Counted from the first letter of the stretch, positions 13,001 to 23,227 are shown. The stretch: 64,000 nt of DNA from Zonotrichia leucophrys gambelii (GCF_028769735.1 NC_088170.1:48579585-48643584), one strand, 5' to 3'. Notes: generated by a model not told the origin, from the sequence alone. Translations and numbers: made by a program.

Positions 13001-16000
13001 GCCAAGTGCTGGGATGCCTCGTACACCTGCAGAAGCTTCTCCTGTGTTTTCCCAGTCTGCATATTCTGCCAGTTGTTTGCTAAGACTGTACAGAAAAGAG
13101 AGGAAATGCATTAAGTAAAAAATAATCCCGTACCAGAACATACCATTTAATAGAAGAGTTAACAGCCAGTACTTATCCAACCTATTCTTATCCTATCCAT
13201 AGCCATTTAGACTTATATACTCATATGCATTAACTGCATGACTATTACACACTTCAATATTCACTACAGTGATGTTCACTCTACAGTCATATTCAAACCT
13301 ACAAAAGTATTAACTCCTGCTTGGTACCTGTCAAGTTTCACCTCTGGAAAACCGTGGGATACAGATATATTTTAGAGTTTATATTGAGCAAATGTGAGCT
13401 TGGTAATAAAACTTGAAATCGAACAGAGAACTCTGGGTAAAAATTTTCCTCAACTTCCAAGTTCACACTAGACACTGGAATGATACATATTAGAAGACAG
13501 GAGGACATGACCACAAATTGTGCTGGGGAAGGTTAAACTGGATATTAGGAAAAATTACTTCAGGGAAAGGGTTATCAGGCATTATAACAGACTGACCAGT
13601 GAAGCTGCTGAGTCACCAGCTGTGGAGGTATTTGAAAGATGTTGTAGATTGGCACTTAGGGATGTGGTTTAGTGGTGGGCTTGGCAGTGTTGATTCTTTG
13701 AGGCCTTTTCGAATTTAAATGATTCTATGAAGACATCACTGAGAGCACCTTCAACACAAGTCTCAGCACACTATTAAACCTTGGTGCTGTTATCAAAAAT
13801 TATCAAAATCCACACTGATAACTGACAACTTACTCTAATGATACAGTTTAAAATTTACCTAGAATATCCATGAATAACAGCATAATCCTCAGCTGTCCAT
13901 CCATTAGTGTCTTTATGGGAAACATCAGCACCATACCGAAGAAGAACCTTTATCACATTAAGCTCTCCACCAGAAGCAGCAGTCATAAGTGGGGTTCTGA
14001 AGGATCCAAGAAATATGATATGAAATAGATTGATTTACAGTCACCATAAATATTTTTGTTTGTTTGCCCTCAAAAAAGTTTACTTTAAAATGAACAAAAG
14101 AAAAAGCATTTTTCATTAAGATAAAGAATAAAATGGGAGAGGTCTCAAAACAATTAAATGTTTAATCTTAAAACAAAGCTTTCACACAGACAATACTTAG
14201 AAATTCTACTGCTATGCAGGAGATGGCTTTTCAATGTGAGGGAATGCCACTGAGCCAGTGGCAGGCTTCCTTACAGCCAGAAAGGCCATCACACAGAGTA
14301 ACATTTTGCAATCCTCAATGTGGAAAGCATCGAATGAGATACAACAGCAATCGCTGAAGTACAACAATCCTTCACAAGTCACACAGAAGGAACTGCTTCT
14401 GTGGGGCTCCTTGTTCTGTATTTTTTCAAACCTCACTCCCATTGTGGTCTCTTTCAAGCCAAGCTGAAGAATATTAAAGAGACCCATGTAAAGATTTGAC
14501 AGTCCCTCACCTTTCACACTGATCTCGAGCATTCACGTCAGCTCCTTTTTTAAGGAGAAACTCCATTATTTCTCCATGATGTTCGGAGATAGCAAGAATA
14601 AGAGGGGTACATCCCTCCTGAAAGGGCAGATAAAGTTAAAAATCAAAGTTAAAAAACCAAAGAAACAAAAAAACCCCAACCAAACAAAACTTTATTGTGA
14701 ATGCAACTTTTGGAAAGCACTTCACTAACAAATATAAAATTTACCTTATTTTGGGCATCAATATTGGCATCATGCTGAAGTAAGAGCCCTGCTACAGCAG
14801 TATTGCCAGACAGAACAGCCAGGTGAAGGGCAGTGTTGCCATCAGCATCTGCCAGATTGGGGTCAGCACCATGTTCTAGCAGAATAGCCACACATTTTTC
14901 TTGCTGGCATTGTACTGCCTGGAAACAAAACACAAAAAACTTCCAGCATTTACAGTTTCACTTTGCAGCAATTCCTCCATCTTCCCAATACAGGGAATTA
15001 AGAGCACCTTCAAAGATCGCTAATATATGCCCATTCCACAACAATCACAATATGCGTGATTTTACAAAAGTTCACATAAAGAATACTGAAAAATACATCA
15101 TTTAGTTCAAAATCAGTAAGTCTCACTTGCAAGAACATACCATAGTCTACGTACCTTCATCAGTGGTGATCTGTTATCATTGTCAAAAAGATTTAGCTTG
15201 CACTTGTTTTCTACTAGAAATGTAACTACATCCACGTGGCCATTTGCACAAGCAAGATGCAGAGCCGTCCTAAAAATTAAATAAATTGAATTAGCACAGA
15301 CAGGGATAATTTCAGGTTTTTTTGATAAACAGACATGACCACAAGTTTGACTTTGCAAATCTCAAACTTAAGAACCCACTCCATTAGCTGCACAATAGCT
15401 GCACACCAAATGCTTGGGAGTTGCTAGCAAATACCTTCCACAGCATCTGCTTAGTAAGGGGACATTTCCTTCAGTGTAGAATATAATCTGCAGAGATTCC
15501 TGTGCCCAGGCACTGGGTATTGTCCTCTGTAGTGTGGGACTACACATGTGGCATAGCAACAGAGACCAAAGCCAGGGAATCTGAGCTGGAAAATCAACTT
15601 CTAAGTTTTTCTTTGACCATTCATGGGCCAGAAGTGTACTGGAGATGTTAGAGATGGGTTGAATTGAAAGAATATTACAGCTTCCCCTCACTTCGAGAAC
15701 TTTTCCTTTTTCTCTAGCTTTTTTACTACTGAAGCAAAACCAAGAACATATTTTCACCAAAGTGCCTCTAACAACATGTACCAAACCAGAGAGCAGAACA
15801 CTCTGATCCTGACTACAGGAAAGTTGTTTTTTACTTTCCTGTAATGTTTAACTATCATAGTCATAAAAAGCCTACTACAGATTAAGTCCTCTCCAAGGAG
15901 GCAATACCGTGTTTCCACAATATATAACCAGCACAGGAAAGCTGAACTTTCTTCTTCAATTTAAAGCCTTGCCAGAAGGAAAAGCAGTCCTTCAAACCAC

Positions 16001-17227
16001 ATCATCTTAGGTCTGATGTCAATTAACCAGTCTACCTGCATATTGGTAGGTAGATCACTGTGGAAGTCTTTGCATGTGATTCCTTCTACAAATCTAGTAG
16101 GGGTTTTTAGGGCAATAAAACTAGTTGAGCATTATTGCTGCCAGAAGTCCAGCCTAGAAGCTGAGCTACTCTGCTAAAACCAGACCCTCTTCAGAACATC
16201 ACAAAAGATTTGGCTCTGAGTCTTTTCAGAAAAGGTGATTCGCTTTTGCTTATGATAGATCACTAGGAACTATGCTGCAGCCCAGGGCTTCTCCTGAAGG
16301 TAGAACTGTGAAGTGATGCTGTGCTTGACTCAAACCCCCACACAACACCTGCCTGACAGCAACAGCTTCTCCTGCAAGTCACTGACCAGATATTCCAGTC
16401 CAAGGCACTGATCAGCTGTACCAAAGCCTCAGAGCAAAAAACTAACTGCTACCTAAAACCACGTGTGGCTTAAGCTGCCATATCACACTCAAAAAAGGCT
16501 ACTATGCGTACAGCATCAATAAACAACATGTTTATTTTGCGTTATAAATCCTTCCTAACTGCAGCATCCACCTTTCTTTAAGTTGCTTCCAGCTGAGACA
16601 GTACATCCTTCGGGCTCAGCTACTGAACCTGCAGGCTGAGCCCTCAGAGGTGCACAGAGATGGAAGCGATTACACTCAGACTTCAAAGCCTGGCTATAGA
16701 ATGGCCACAAGACTCCTCTTAGAACTCTTGTTTGCCAGGCTAAGAGCTCGCTTCCACCCCCGCGCCCCTGGGCAAGGACACAGGAGTCCGGGAATGAGGG
16801 CACTGAAGAAGCCGGGTCAAAAACTGGTAAGGCCGAATTCAAGGGGTTTTTGGTAGCCCCAGCCTGATTCCCACAGCCAACCAAGGGCTGCGGCGCTCGC
16901 ACTCCCACTCCTCACAGCGCCGCTGCCGCTCCGCTCCTGCGCCGGGGAGCTCCCGGGGCTCCTACAGCTGCCCCCGGGGCTGCCGAGACCCGGAGCTACC
17001 GAGACCCGCGGCTCCCGCCCTTACCGCTCCGCCTTGTCCCGCCCGTCGATGCCGTATTTCTTCAGTCCCTGCCGCACCTGGGCCAGGTCGCCGCTGGCGG
17101 CCGCGCGGTGTAGCTTGCCCAGGTCCTTCTGCCGAAGCTCGTAGGCACCGCCGGGGGAGGGAAGGGAGGCGCTGCCGGCCGGCGGCTGCCCCTTCCTCTT
17201 CCTCCCGAACCCGAAGATCCTCTTCAT
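971..17227 (-). CDS. ANKRD26: ANKRD26-like gene, 5' part (14 exons, 3' end outside window)
   Basis: In mammals ANKRD26 is a centriolar distal-appendage protein that recruits PIDD1 for PIDDosome activation; mammalian ANKRD26 variants are linked to thrombocytopenia and body weight. Fourteen exons read from the minus strand join with matching split-codon phases throughout, giving about 801 residues before the window edge. Order: basic N-terminus starting MKRIFGFGRKRKG (1-13), six ankyrin repeats (about 33-246) with TALHLA, TPLILA and TPLMTA cores, a linker (247-361), a strongly acidic exon (362-700), then Ser/Glu-rich linkers (701-801). The family's long coiled coil should follow beyond position 1. 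The start is the first ATG of the CpG-rich exon and matches the family N-terminus. ANKRD26 fits better than POTE or ANKRD30 because of the N-terminal sequence and ankyrin order, but a lineage-specific paralogue cannot be excluded. Confidence 0.88.
1083..3761. other. ANKRD26 introns around exon 13
   Basis: Apart from the exon at 2184-2245 I see no coding exon or clear mobile element. A short CA run lies near 2941-2952. Short open stretches on both strands have no splice or family support. Confidence 0.5.
2184..2245 (-). CDS. ANKRD26: ANKRD26 exon 13 (EEDAESPWDSE motif)
   Basis: 62 nt. It encodes ALPTVGAEQEEDAESPWDSE. The E-E-D-A-E-S-P-W-D-S-E phrase is a signature of the ANKRD26/CCDC144/POTE family and supports the orthology call. 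The acceptor is atttgtag and the donor gtactt; phase 0 at the end. Confidence 0.9.
3762..3891 (-). CDS. ANKRD26: ANKRD26 exon 12
   Basis: 130 nt between ctcttttag and gtgaga. It encodes EESSEHEEKEGASKKLRITV followed by AEDVKNSVCNDRHEVHKASK: hydrophilic, charged, without folded-domain signs. It starts in phase 0 and leaves G for the next codon. Confidence 0.82.
3892..4417. other. ANKRD26 intron, nothing recognised
   Basis: AT-rich intron between the large acidic exon and exon 12. No repeat or exon recognised. Confidence 0.6.
4418..5433 (-). CDS. ANKRD26: ANKRD26 exon 11, large acidic exon
   Basis: 1,016 nt, the largest exon and about 40% of the coding sequence in the window. It opens with a basic stretch (SPKKSLKQRIPSG), then a Glu/Asp tract of roughly 55 residues in which nearly every residue is acidic (about protein positions 408-465). 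A Ser/Lys/Glu-rich disordered region follows, including SWLAEKSPGPERERPTSVI. The acceptor is actttaag and the donor gtaagt; it ends in phase 0. The acidic tract is written by imperfect GAG/GAA/GAT triplet repeats (about 5140-5290), so length variation between individuals is likely. Confidence 0.9.
5788..5848 (-). CDS. ANKRD26: ANKRD26 exon 10
   Basis: 61 nt. It reads KLQKPNLTLLMNASQQFRKN with no stop in phase 0, as required by the preceding exon. It leaves one base (A), which completes Asn with the AT opening the next exon. The acceptor is atttacag and the donor gtaagt. The other two frames do not fit the flanking exons. Confidence 0.75.
5849..7060. other. ANKRD26 intron, nothing recognised
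   Basis: AT-rich intron. No repeat family or additional exon was recognised. Confidence 0.5.
7061..7133 (-). CDS. ANKRD26: ANKRD26 exon 9 (acidic DSWHTSEEEE exon)
   Basis: 73 nt. It encodes SSEKEGSDDSWHTSEEEEL, then DFTPK, closely resembling the short acidic D-S-W-x-T-S motif of the ANKRD26 linker. The acceptor is cttttaaag and the donor gtatgg. It enters with one base and ends in phase 0. Confidence 0.85.
7910..8790 (-). mobile_element. CR1 LINE fragment in the sense of the gene
   Basis: The plus strand reads the reverse complement of an avian CR1: aggaacctcaggaagtctct, then a tail region with stcttaaacacttccaagg-type text, then the antisense of the reverse-transcriptase end with caaacttgttgagagtgcac near 8733. 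It is truncated, strongly diverged and has no intact frame, so an old 5'-truncated copy. The element therefore points along the minus strand, like the host gene. Confidence 0.75.
9347..9362 (-). CDS. ANKRD26: ANKRD26 putative 16-nt microexon
   Basis: A strong acceptor (tttactcag) and strong donor (gtaggt) enclose only 16 nt. Its phase (2 bases in, 2 bases left over) is exactly what is needed to join exon 7 (leaving G) to the exon at 7061-7133 (starting with a single A). It would contribute Trp-Glu-Ile-Ser with split codons on both sides. Without it, or another exon of the same phase class, the frame breaks. Confidence 0.55.
9495..9592 (+). mobile_element. tRNA-derived SINE fragment (passerine type)
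   Basis: It has ttagttcagctgggtagagc followed directly by cacttaagagctggagttga and gatctttgtgggtccctt. This is the start and the CR1-like tail of a tRNA-Ile-derived SINE, with the middle of the tRNA part deleted. The fuller copy at 20571-20720 shows the missing piece. It lies in an ANKRD26 intron. Confidence 0.65.
10019..10069 (-). CDS. ANKRD26: ANKRD26 exon 7 (short linker exon)
   Basis: 51 nt, encoding MQQSPNQTSRTGKSRK flanked by split codons. The acceptor is ggatatag and the donor gtattt. The phase fits exon 6 (G plus AA gives Glu). It is too short for composition evidence, so the call rests on splice sites, phase and position. Confidence 0.7.
10070..12939. other. Large ANKRD26 intron, no further gene
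   Basis: About 2.9 kb. An open stretch at 10818-11207 (+) has no start context, homology or splice support and is not called. No clear repeat was recognised. Confidence 0.5.
12940..13085 (-). CDS. ANKRD26: ANKRD26 exon 6 (post-ankyrin linker)
   Basis: 146 nt between ctgtacag and gtaaga. It begins LSKQLAEYADWENTGE, the helix that follows the ankyrin cap in this family, then continues as a Gly/Ala/Pro-rich linker. It leaves one base (G) for the next codon. Confidence 0.88.
13498..13731 (+). mobile_element. CR1 LINE 3' tail
   Basis: Typical CR1 end: aaactggatattaggaaaaa, then ggtatttgaaagatgt, gatgtggtttagtggtgggc, and a final atgattctatga. Only the last 230 bp or so is present, as in most 5'-truncated CR1 copies. 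It inserted antisense to ANKRD26, in an intron. Confidence 0.85.
13859..13996 (-). CDS. ANKRD26: ANKRD26 exon 5 (last ankyrin repeat)
   Basis: 138 nt. It encodes TPLMTAASGGELNVIKVLLR, then YGADVSHKDTNGWTAEDYAV, completing the ankyrin domain. The terminal GWTAEDYAVIHGY stretch is the usual closing cap in this family. The acceptor is ccttcag and the donor gtaaat; both split codons fit the neighbours. Confidence 0.94.
14511..14617 (-). CDS. ANKRD26: ANKRD26 exon 4 (ankyrin repeat)
   Basis: 107 nt. It encodes EGCTPLILAISEHHGEIMEF, then LLKKGADVNARDQCE, with the TPLILA ankyrin core. The acceptor is cctttcag and the donor gtgagg. It ends in split codon AG, completed to Arg by the next exon. Confidence 0.93.
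14745..14918 (-). CDS. ANKRD26: ANKRD26 exon 3 (two ankyrin repeats)
   Basis: 174 nt, exactly 58 codons, phase 0 on both sides. It encodes AVQCQQEKCVAILLEHGADP and then NLADADGNTALHLAVLSGN. The first phrase is highly typical of the ANKRD26/POTE family. The acceptor is tttccag and the donor gtaaat. Confidence 0.95.
15155..15269 (-). CDS. ANKRD26: ANKRD26 exon 2 (ankyrin repeat)
   Basis: 115 nt between a tttttag acceptor and a gtacgt donor. It encodes TALHLACANGHVDVVTFLVE, then NKCKLNLFDNDNRSPLMK: a textbook ankyrin repeat with the TALHLA motif. It enters with one base of the Arg codon begun in exon 1 and leaves in phase 0. Confidence 0.95.
15270..17024. other. ANKRD26 intron 1
   Basis: About 1.75 kb. 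GC content rises toward 17 kb as it enters the CpG island. No exon or repeat recognised. Open stretches at 15368-15784 and 16555-16908 (-) lack any family resemblance. Confidence 0.6.
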
Positions 17228-17530
17228 CCTGCAGCAGGAACGCAGGCACAGTCCCGTCTAAGGAGAGCGACGGCGGGAAGCACGGGCGGGCTGTATCGTG
17301 CCTCAAGCAGGGGCAGGGAAGGGGAGCTCCCAGCACCGAGCTCGACTCGATGCGGCTCCCGCGGAGCGACCCCCGGGCGGGGCGGGACCCGCGGGACCCC
17401 CGGGCAGAGCCCGCGCCCACCGCCCCCGGCAGCCCCGTCCCACCACCCGCGCACCGCGAGCTCCGCGCAGGCGCGGCCGGGCCCGCGCAGGCGCGGCCGC
17501 GGGAGGCGGGGCGTTAGGGAGGGAATAGCT
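16900..17530 (-). promoter_or_regulatory. CpG-island promoter region of ANKRD26
   Basis: Abruptly GC- and CpG-rich sequence centred on exon 1, including repeated gcgcaggcgcggcc words at about 17466-17503. No TATA box is evident, in keeping with a CpG-island promoter. In human ANKRD26 the 5' UTR is a known regulatory hotspot, but I did not identify specific factor sites here. The exact transcription start is not visible. Confidence 0.75.
17025..17227 (-). CDS. ANKRD26: ANKRD26 exon 1 (start codon)
   Basis: 203 nt. It encodes the basic N-terminus KRIFGFGRKRKG followed by ELRQKDLGKLHRAAASGD, the start of the first ankyrin helix pair. It ends in split codon CG before a gtaagg donor at 17024. The next exon supplies G, giving Arg. 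The exon is very GC-rich and lies inside the CpG island. Confidence 0.93.
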
Positions 17531-18252
17531 CGGACGGAGTTAATGTCCCAGGGCGCTCAGTGCCGTTATCAGGCTTGGGTGAATGGGTGAGGAGAACAGA
17601 CAGCAAGGATTAATACAAGAAGAAAGGGGATGGAGCTGAGATTCAGACATCATCTATTTACGTGCCAGATGCTGGGGAATACGTCTGGTCCAGGTAGCTG
17701 AGATCGCAAACTGCTGACTGAGATTAAGCAGGTTAAGCTTTGGGTGGGAGCCCGAGATAAGAGACCGTGAGCTGCCAACCTTCGGGATATCCAAGGGCGC
17801 GAAGATGGGTGACGCTAGTCATGTGAACAGACGCGGGGAGACCCAGCAGGAGCCTGGAATTGCCGACTTTTTGGGTAGCAAAGGAGATGAAGAGCGCCAG
17901 CCAAGTCATTGAACACTGAGAGTGGGACAAGAGCCGAAGACCCCGGCAGGACTGGCTCAGGGGACGACTGAGGCTGTAGAAGCCTGGAGGTTCTTTATGT
18001 AGGTGCTCTCCTCAGAGGCACCAGCTCGAACTGTTCCTGTGTTACTGCACAGGAATAAATTGCTTTATGGAACGAGATATCTGGGACTCTGCTGTGGGAA
18101 AGCGGGGTCGAACGGTAAGGAAAGCCGGTGTGACCGTGTGAGAGTCGGGCTGCGGGGAGATGTGTCCGGCGAGGCGCCCTCACCGCGCTGGAGCCGTGCG
18201 GGGCCTTGGGCGCTGTGACCGTCAGAGCTTTGGGAATGGTCAGACTGGGAAG

Positions 18253-18342
18253 CTTCCCTAACATCCATGACAGGCTCAGAAAGTTACTTTCTGATAACTT
18301 CCCTAACATCCATGACAGGCTCAGAAAGTTACTTTCTGATAA
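18253..18342. repeat. Perfect 45-bp tandem duplication (two copies)
   Basis: Copies at 18253-18297 and 18298-18342 are identical. Each contains the inverted pair agaaagttactttct, so each could form a small hairpin. It lies about 1 kb upstream of the ANKRD26 start. Confidence 0.95.
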
Positions 18343-20570
18343 GTGGGGCTACGTTGGCACCGACACAGAGGTATACAAACATGCATGCAGACAGCCTGTA
18401 TGAAATTGCAGTAAAGAAAGCAAATATTTATTTATGAAATAATTATTAATATTGTACTGCTACAGTGATGCCACTGGGTAGTTCAGATACCATATAATTT
18501 GGGGATGATGCCATGGTACAGTATACCCTAGGGTATTTGGCTAATGGAACACCTTGCCAAAACAATTCTTCCTATCTTTAGAAACTGCCTTTTGCATATG
18601 AATTTCTAAAAAACAGATGGCAAACAAAACCTAATTCAAACAGAGAAATGCATTTCACTATGATAAGCAGTAAAAATATTTATTGGCAACTGGACAGGAA
18701 TATAGTACCACTTTGTAGGGAGGTGATTCAACCCTTAGAAATAGCTTATTTTCCTTCATCACTAAGAATGGTACATACACTAAAATCTTTATTTTCCTTT
18801 CCAGAATGAATCTTCACAGCTTTATCAAATGTTTGCTTCTGGCAATATTCTCTTCTAATGCGGTGACTGATGTACAGACACTTTCATTAGTTGATTCTCA
18901 GTGTATTAGCAGTGTTCTGTTTTTTCAGACCTGACTCTAGAAAGAAGAGCCAAAACAATAACAATAATTTAAAAAAGATGTAGAAATACTCTTTTGCTGA
19001 AACCTCAACTAAGTAGATTCAAGCTGCAAAACCTAAATTTCTATGAGTATTAGGAAATAACTATTAGTAACCATTTTGAGAGTGTCTCTATAGTCAGTCT
19101 GACCATTTAATGGAAAAATGGGGAGCAAAATGCATTTTCTAACTGGATATATGTGTTTTCTTCCAGCCATCTTAGAAGAAAAACAAGTTTTTATTTACAA
19201 GATGGCAACATGGGATAAACATGAGTCATCTCTCTGCTCTTCAGGAGGAAGTACTGAATCTCAAGTTTTCAAGTGGACACATGCTCAGCCACAGATAGTT
19301 TTGTTTTTACAGGTTACCCCCCAGCTAAGACCAGGAAACCCTAATTCTATGTCAAGTATTTCAGAATGGTATTAATAAAAAACCCTGTGATTACAAAGTC
19401 AGTTTCAGTTGGTGACTTTGATAGCTGAATGGGCTAAAATTTAGTTTCATGCTTTTGAAGATAAGGGGATGCAGATGGGGTCATAGAGTCATATGGGTAC
19501 AACAGGAGCTGTTCATTCCTTACTAGCCAGGAAAGATGCAAAAGAAATAACTAGTCTCTGTCACTAAAGCAACTGTCAGCTGTTTTATCAATATGACTTC
19601 TTTACTTGTGTTGGCTCAGAGTGCTGTTGAAGATACCAAAATACATGTTTTTAGTTTTGATCCATTTCTATTTTAAATTTCATTTTTATAGTTCTTTTTT
19701 GGATTTAGGTTTGTTTTTTTTTTTTTTTTAATTTTGGTATTTCCTATTCTGTTCAGTGTTCTATGTGCTTATCTGTAGTTTTCTCAGTGTCATCTAATAG
19801 CGGCTGTTTCTTTTCCTGTCTGCATGAAATGTTTCATTCCTGTTCCTGAATTCTTGTTTCATTACAAGACTTGTGTACCACAGGGAGATTTCCAAATAGG
19901 GCTTAAGTGTGACTTAAGTGTTGCATAAGCACTGGTATTTGGATTAGTCTGCTATAGGTACACCTTTCCTTCAACATGTTTCACTGTAGCTGGGTAATTT
20001 AGCTCACAGTCTTTGTACAGCTGAGTCTGAAATTCCCCTTTGCCAATATGGCTAATTCCCCTATTAGACCACCTGGTGTATTTTGTCTACCAGGAAGGAA
20101 AAGTGTCAGTAAGGACTTGGGCTGATAACAATATGCTGCTAAGAATCTGGTTTAGTACACCTGCTTTGCAACTGCTGTATTTATAGAAGAGTGGTACAGC
20201 TTAGAAAAGCTGCCTGGGAGGATTGCATGTCTCAGTAATGCTGACTCTGAGGCTTTGAAGGGGATGGGGTAGTTAGAACATCCTGCAGCCAGTGACTTCA
20301 GCAGCTTTTGCTCTAAGGGCAGAGCTGCAGCTGTGGGGATGCTTCTGGTGTGCCACTTCTGGAGCCTTCCAGAGTCATTGGATAGTTGTGAGTCCAGTGG
20401 GGACAGTTTACTTGCTCCCAGTCCAGCCTTATACACCATATCCCAAGCATATGGTAGGATTAGCAGCTAGCTTTCCATTCAGAATGTGGAAGGGATTTTT
20501 TTTTTTTGGCTTTCTGAGTGATGAAAAAGAAAATTTATTTTCTCTTAAATACAGTAAAAGAGTTACTGTA
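18343..20570. other. Intergenic, nothing recognised
   Basis: AT-rich sequence with a poly-T run near 19712-19729. No coding exon or repeat family was recognised. Confidence 0.5.
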
Positions 20571-20720
20571 TGAGATTGGCTCAGTTGGTCAGACAATAGT
20601 GCTAACACCACCAAGGTTATGACTTCAATCCTTTTATGGGCCATTCACTTAAAAGTTGTACTTGATGATCCATCCTTGCAGATCCCTTCCAACCCAAAAT
20701 CTTCTGTGATACTATGATTC
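20571..20720 (+). mobile_element. tRNA-Ile-derived SINE (passerine type)
   Basis: The tRNA-like head shows an A-box ggctcagttggtcaga, the anticodon-region words gctaacacc and ccaaggttat, a degenerate B-box (gacttcaatcc) and the acceptor-stem gggcca. A CR1-like tail follows (cttgatgatcc, gatcccttccaaccc, tctgtgatactatgatt). This architecture matches the zebra finch tRNA-Ile SINE mobilised by CR1. It is the main reason for suggesting a passerine. Confidence 0.8.
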
Positions 20721-21007
20721 AGAAGAGGATTATTAGAGTATTCAGAACCACACAAATCCACTGGCTCACACTTTCTGGGCTACCAGTATACAGTTATCAA
20801 GGAATGAACTCTGTGTTATTGTGGAGTCAGGTAGGTCGCAATTGGATTTGTTAGGTTTGGTTCCTTTTAGTTGAGAAAAATGCAAAGTAAGACCTTTGTC
20901 TTCCTTCTTTTTATTAAACTACTTGGAAATTATAAACCACAAGAAAGAGAGAAATGTCTGCTGACAGTAGGACTGCAATGCATTGAGAACTTATTCCAAT
21001 TCCTAAA

Positions 21008-21455
21008 TGCTGTGGCTTAACCCTAGACCCAAACTGAGGTACCACACAGCTGCATGATCACTATCCCCTGCATACACACCACCATCCCCCTAACCCAGTG
21101 GGATGGGGAAGAGAATTAGAAAAAGTAACAAAAAACCCCTGACTTGTGAGTTCAGATAAGAACGGTTTAATAATTGATACAAATAAAAAGGTAAGAATTG
21201 TAATTTCTAAAAAAGGAAAAATTAAACCCATAAGAAACAAGTGATCCACAATACAGTTACTCACCACCCACTGATTGATGCCCATCCTGTCTAACTTGAC
21301 CCAGCTTCTATGGTGTGGAATATGCCTTGGGACAGTTTGGGTAAGCTGTCCTAGCTTGCTCCTCCCAGCTTTTTGTGCACCTCCCCACTGGTTGAGACAT
21401 GGGGCATTGAAAACTCCCTGACTTCTGGTAAGCACTGCTCAGCAACAAACAAAAC
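21008..21455 (-). mobile_element. ERV LTR, antisense piece (U3 remainder to 3' end)
   Basis: It reads the reverse complement of an avian ERV LTR: tgtggcttaaccctagaccc at the LTR 3' end, agataagaacggtttaataa, cctcccagctttttgtgc, and agcactgctcagcaac. It matches the fuller LTR at 53416-53989 in order and wording. The first 100 or more bases of that LTR are missing at its right side and reappear inverted in the next feature. Confidence 0.75.
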
Positions 21456-21465
21456 AGTGTGTTAT

Positions 21466-21625
21466 TGTGCTGGTGGGGCTGTGGTAGAGTTAATTTTCTT
21501 CACAGTGACTGGTATGGGGCTGTGTTTTGGATTTGTTCTGAACACAGTGATGATGATGATGATGTAGAGGTGTTTTTGCCATTGTTGAGCAGTGCTGTTG
21601 GGTCCTAAGAGTGCAGTCCTGGGCC
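21466..21625 (+). mobile_element. ERV LTR 5' end piece in inverted orientation
   Basis: Plus-strand text tagagttaattttcttcaca, ggtatggggctgtgttttgg and ttgttgagcagtgctg is the 5' end of the same LTR type as the adjacent antisense piece. It overlaps that piece by only about 25 bp of LTR content. A short gat-triplet run sits inside at 21549-21563. Confidence 0.7.
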
Positions 21626-23087
21626 ATCTGCTCTGGGATAGCCAGAAAATATCAGGTTCTGAGAGCATAGTCACAGACCACTTACCCAGGTAGAAGATAT
21701 TTGGGATACCCCTGGGCTAAATTAGGCAGAACAATGCCAGACAGTCAAGTAGAAAGTTTTATTCATGGCAGCAATGATGACAGAACTAATCTTAATTTCC
21801 AGTCCTACTCATTCTGAAAAGTGCTGAATGTTCAGAATACAAATGCATTAAGGCTGTACATTCCTCTTCAATGGAGAGTCTATCAGTGATTCCAGTAATG
21901 GCAATGAAATAATTTGAGCTGAAATGCTTTGTAGGATTAGACCTATGTTTGGGTTTGGTGCATCCTACAGTGAAACTTAAAACATCAATTATTCTGAGGC
22001 TGCAGTGCAAATATCAGCCCAGCCCAGAGCTGTGCTTGAATACAGAGACCGTGTGAGAAACGTTTTGATGGAGAGGTATGGGAGCCTTCATCCTTCCAGC
22101 AGTGAACAACTAATAAGAGAGTAGGCAGAAAGTTAATGATGACATTATTCATTTGTTGTTTGATGAAATGTTTTGTTGTCCTTACAGTTTGTGCCAGCTG
22201 TGTTTTAGATACTGATAAATTTGAGTTTAGAATAGGCTTAGACATGGTTTTCAACAGACACTGAGGGAGAGAACCATGATTGTTCCCAGAAAAGTCCCCT
22301 GAAAGCTTCAGCTGGTAAATGATTTTTCTGTGACCCTCACATACTGATTATTAGGCTTTTTTTCAAGTTCAAGTTAGTTTCAATTTCTTGAAAGACAGAC
22401 TTTCTGAAATAATTATGCATACTTGGTGTTTAAAATCAAGCCAGCATCAAACAAAAAGAAATCAGTGCTAAATCAAAACACACATGCAGTGATCAAACTG
22501 CTAAATAGCCAGATTTCATCAGCTTACATGGCATCACTGAGTTTACTGCTGCTTCTTACATCATGTGCCTTTACTTAAAGTTTACAATACTGTTGCTCCT
22601 CTCCTCCTCTGAGCAGAAGTCTCATTCTCAATTATGTGAAGAACTCATGCAATGTACTGTTTAATTAAAATTGTTAGCCTCCAAAGGGCATTTGGGATTT
22701 ATAACCCATACATTCGCTAATAAATGTAACTTTCACAGGGATCACCTGGAGAGGAGGTGGAACATTATTTTAATGCACATTTTGCCAAGTGTACTTTGGT
22801 GTATGTGTGGAGAGTGATGTCTCAGAATTCTAATGCCTGCCTTCATGAATTTGAGGATATGAGGAGTGGTGAGGTGGACTTCCATAGATTTCTACTTCCC
22901 AGCAAGACCTGGGAATGGTTTTTCTTCTTGACTTCCAGGTCTCAAACATGTCTTTAAGCATGAAAATAACACTGGAAACATTCCAAACACATTAAGCGAA
23001 AGGATGAGAAAGAATAAAGGGAAACTTTGGTTTAACTTTTGTTAAAAAAAAAACAACCCAACAGATGGGTGCACTGTGCTTGACATC
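21626..23087. other. Intergenic, downstream of the compact paralogue
   Basis: AT-rich sequence between the LTR pieces and the 3' end of the compact ANKRD26-like gene. No exon, RNA gene or repeat was recognised. Confidence 0.5.
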
Positions 23088-23088
23088 C

Positions 23089-23094
23089 ATTTAA
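23089..23094 (-). terminator. Candidate poly(A) signal ATTAAA of the compact paralogue
   Basis: On the minus strand ATTAAA lies about 135 bases after the stop codon. About 30 bases later comes a GT/T-rich stretch (tgttgggttgtttttttt), the layout of a cleavage site with its downstream element. No AATAAA was seen in this interval. ATTAAA is the commonest variant signal. Confidence 0.4.
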
Positions 23095-23227
23095 TAAAAT
23101 TTATGTTCAGTCTGCAATGAACAAGTTTTCACATCTGAACTGGGGAGAAGGAAAACCATAGATGTTCTATAAAAGCATAAAGTCTTCAGAGCCTTTCCAC
23201 ACCATTTCATTTAATTAGGTAATTAAT

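Noticed and set aside
15368..15784. 138-codon minus-strand frame in ANKRD26 intron 1
   Set aside because: Exons 1 and 2 join exactly in phase without it, and the sequence shows no ankyrin or coiled-coil pattern.
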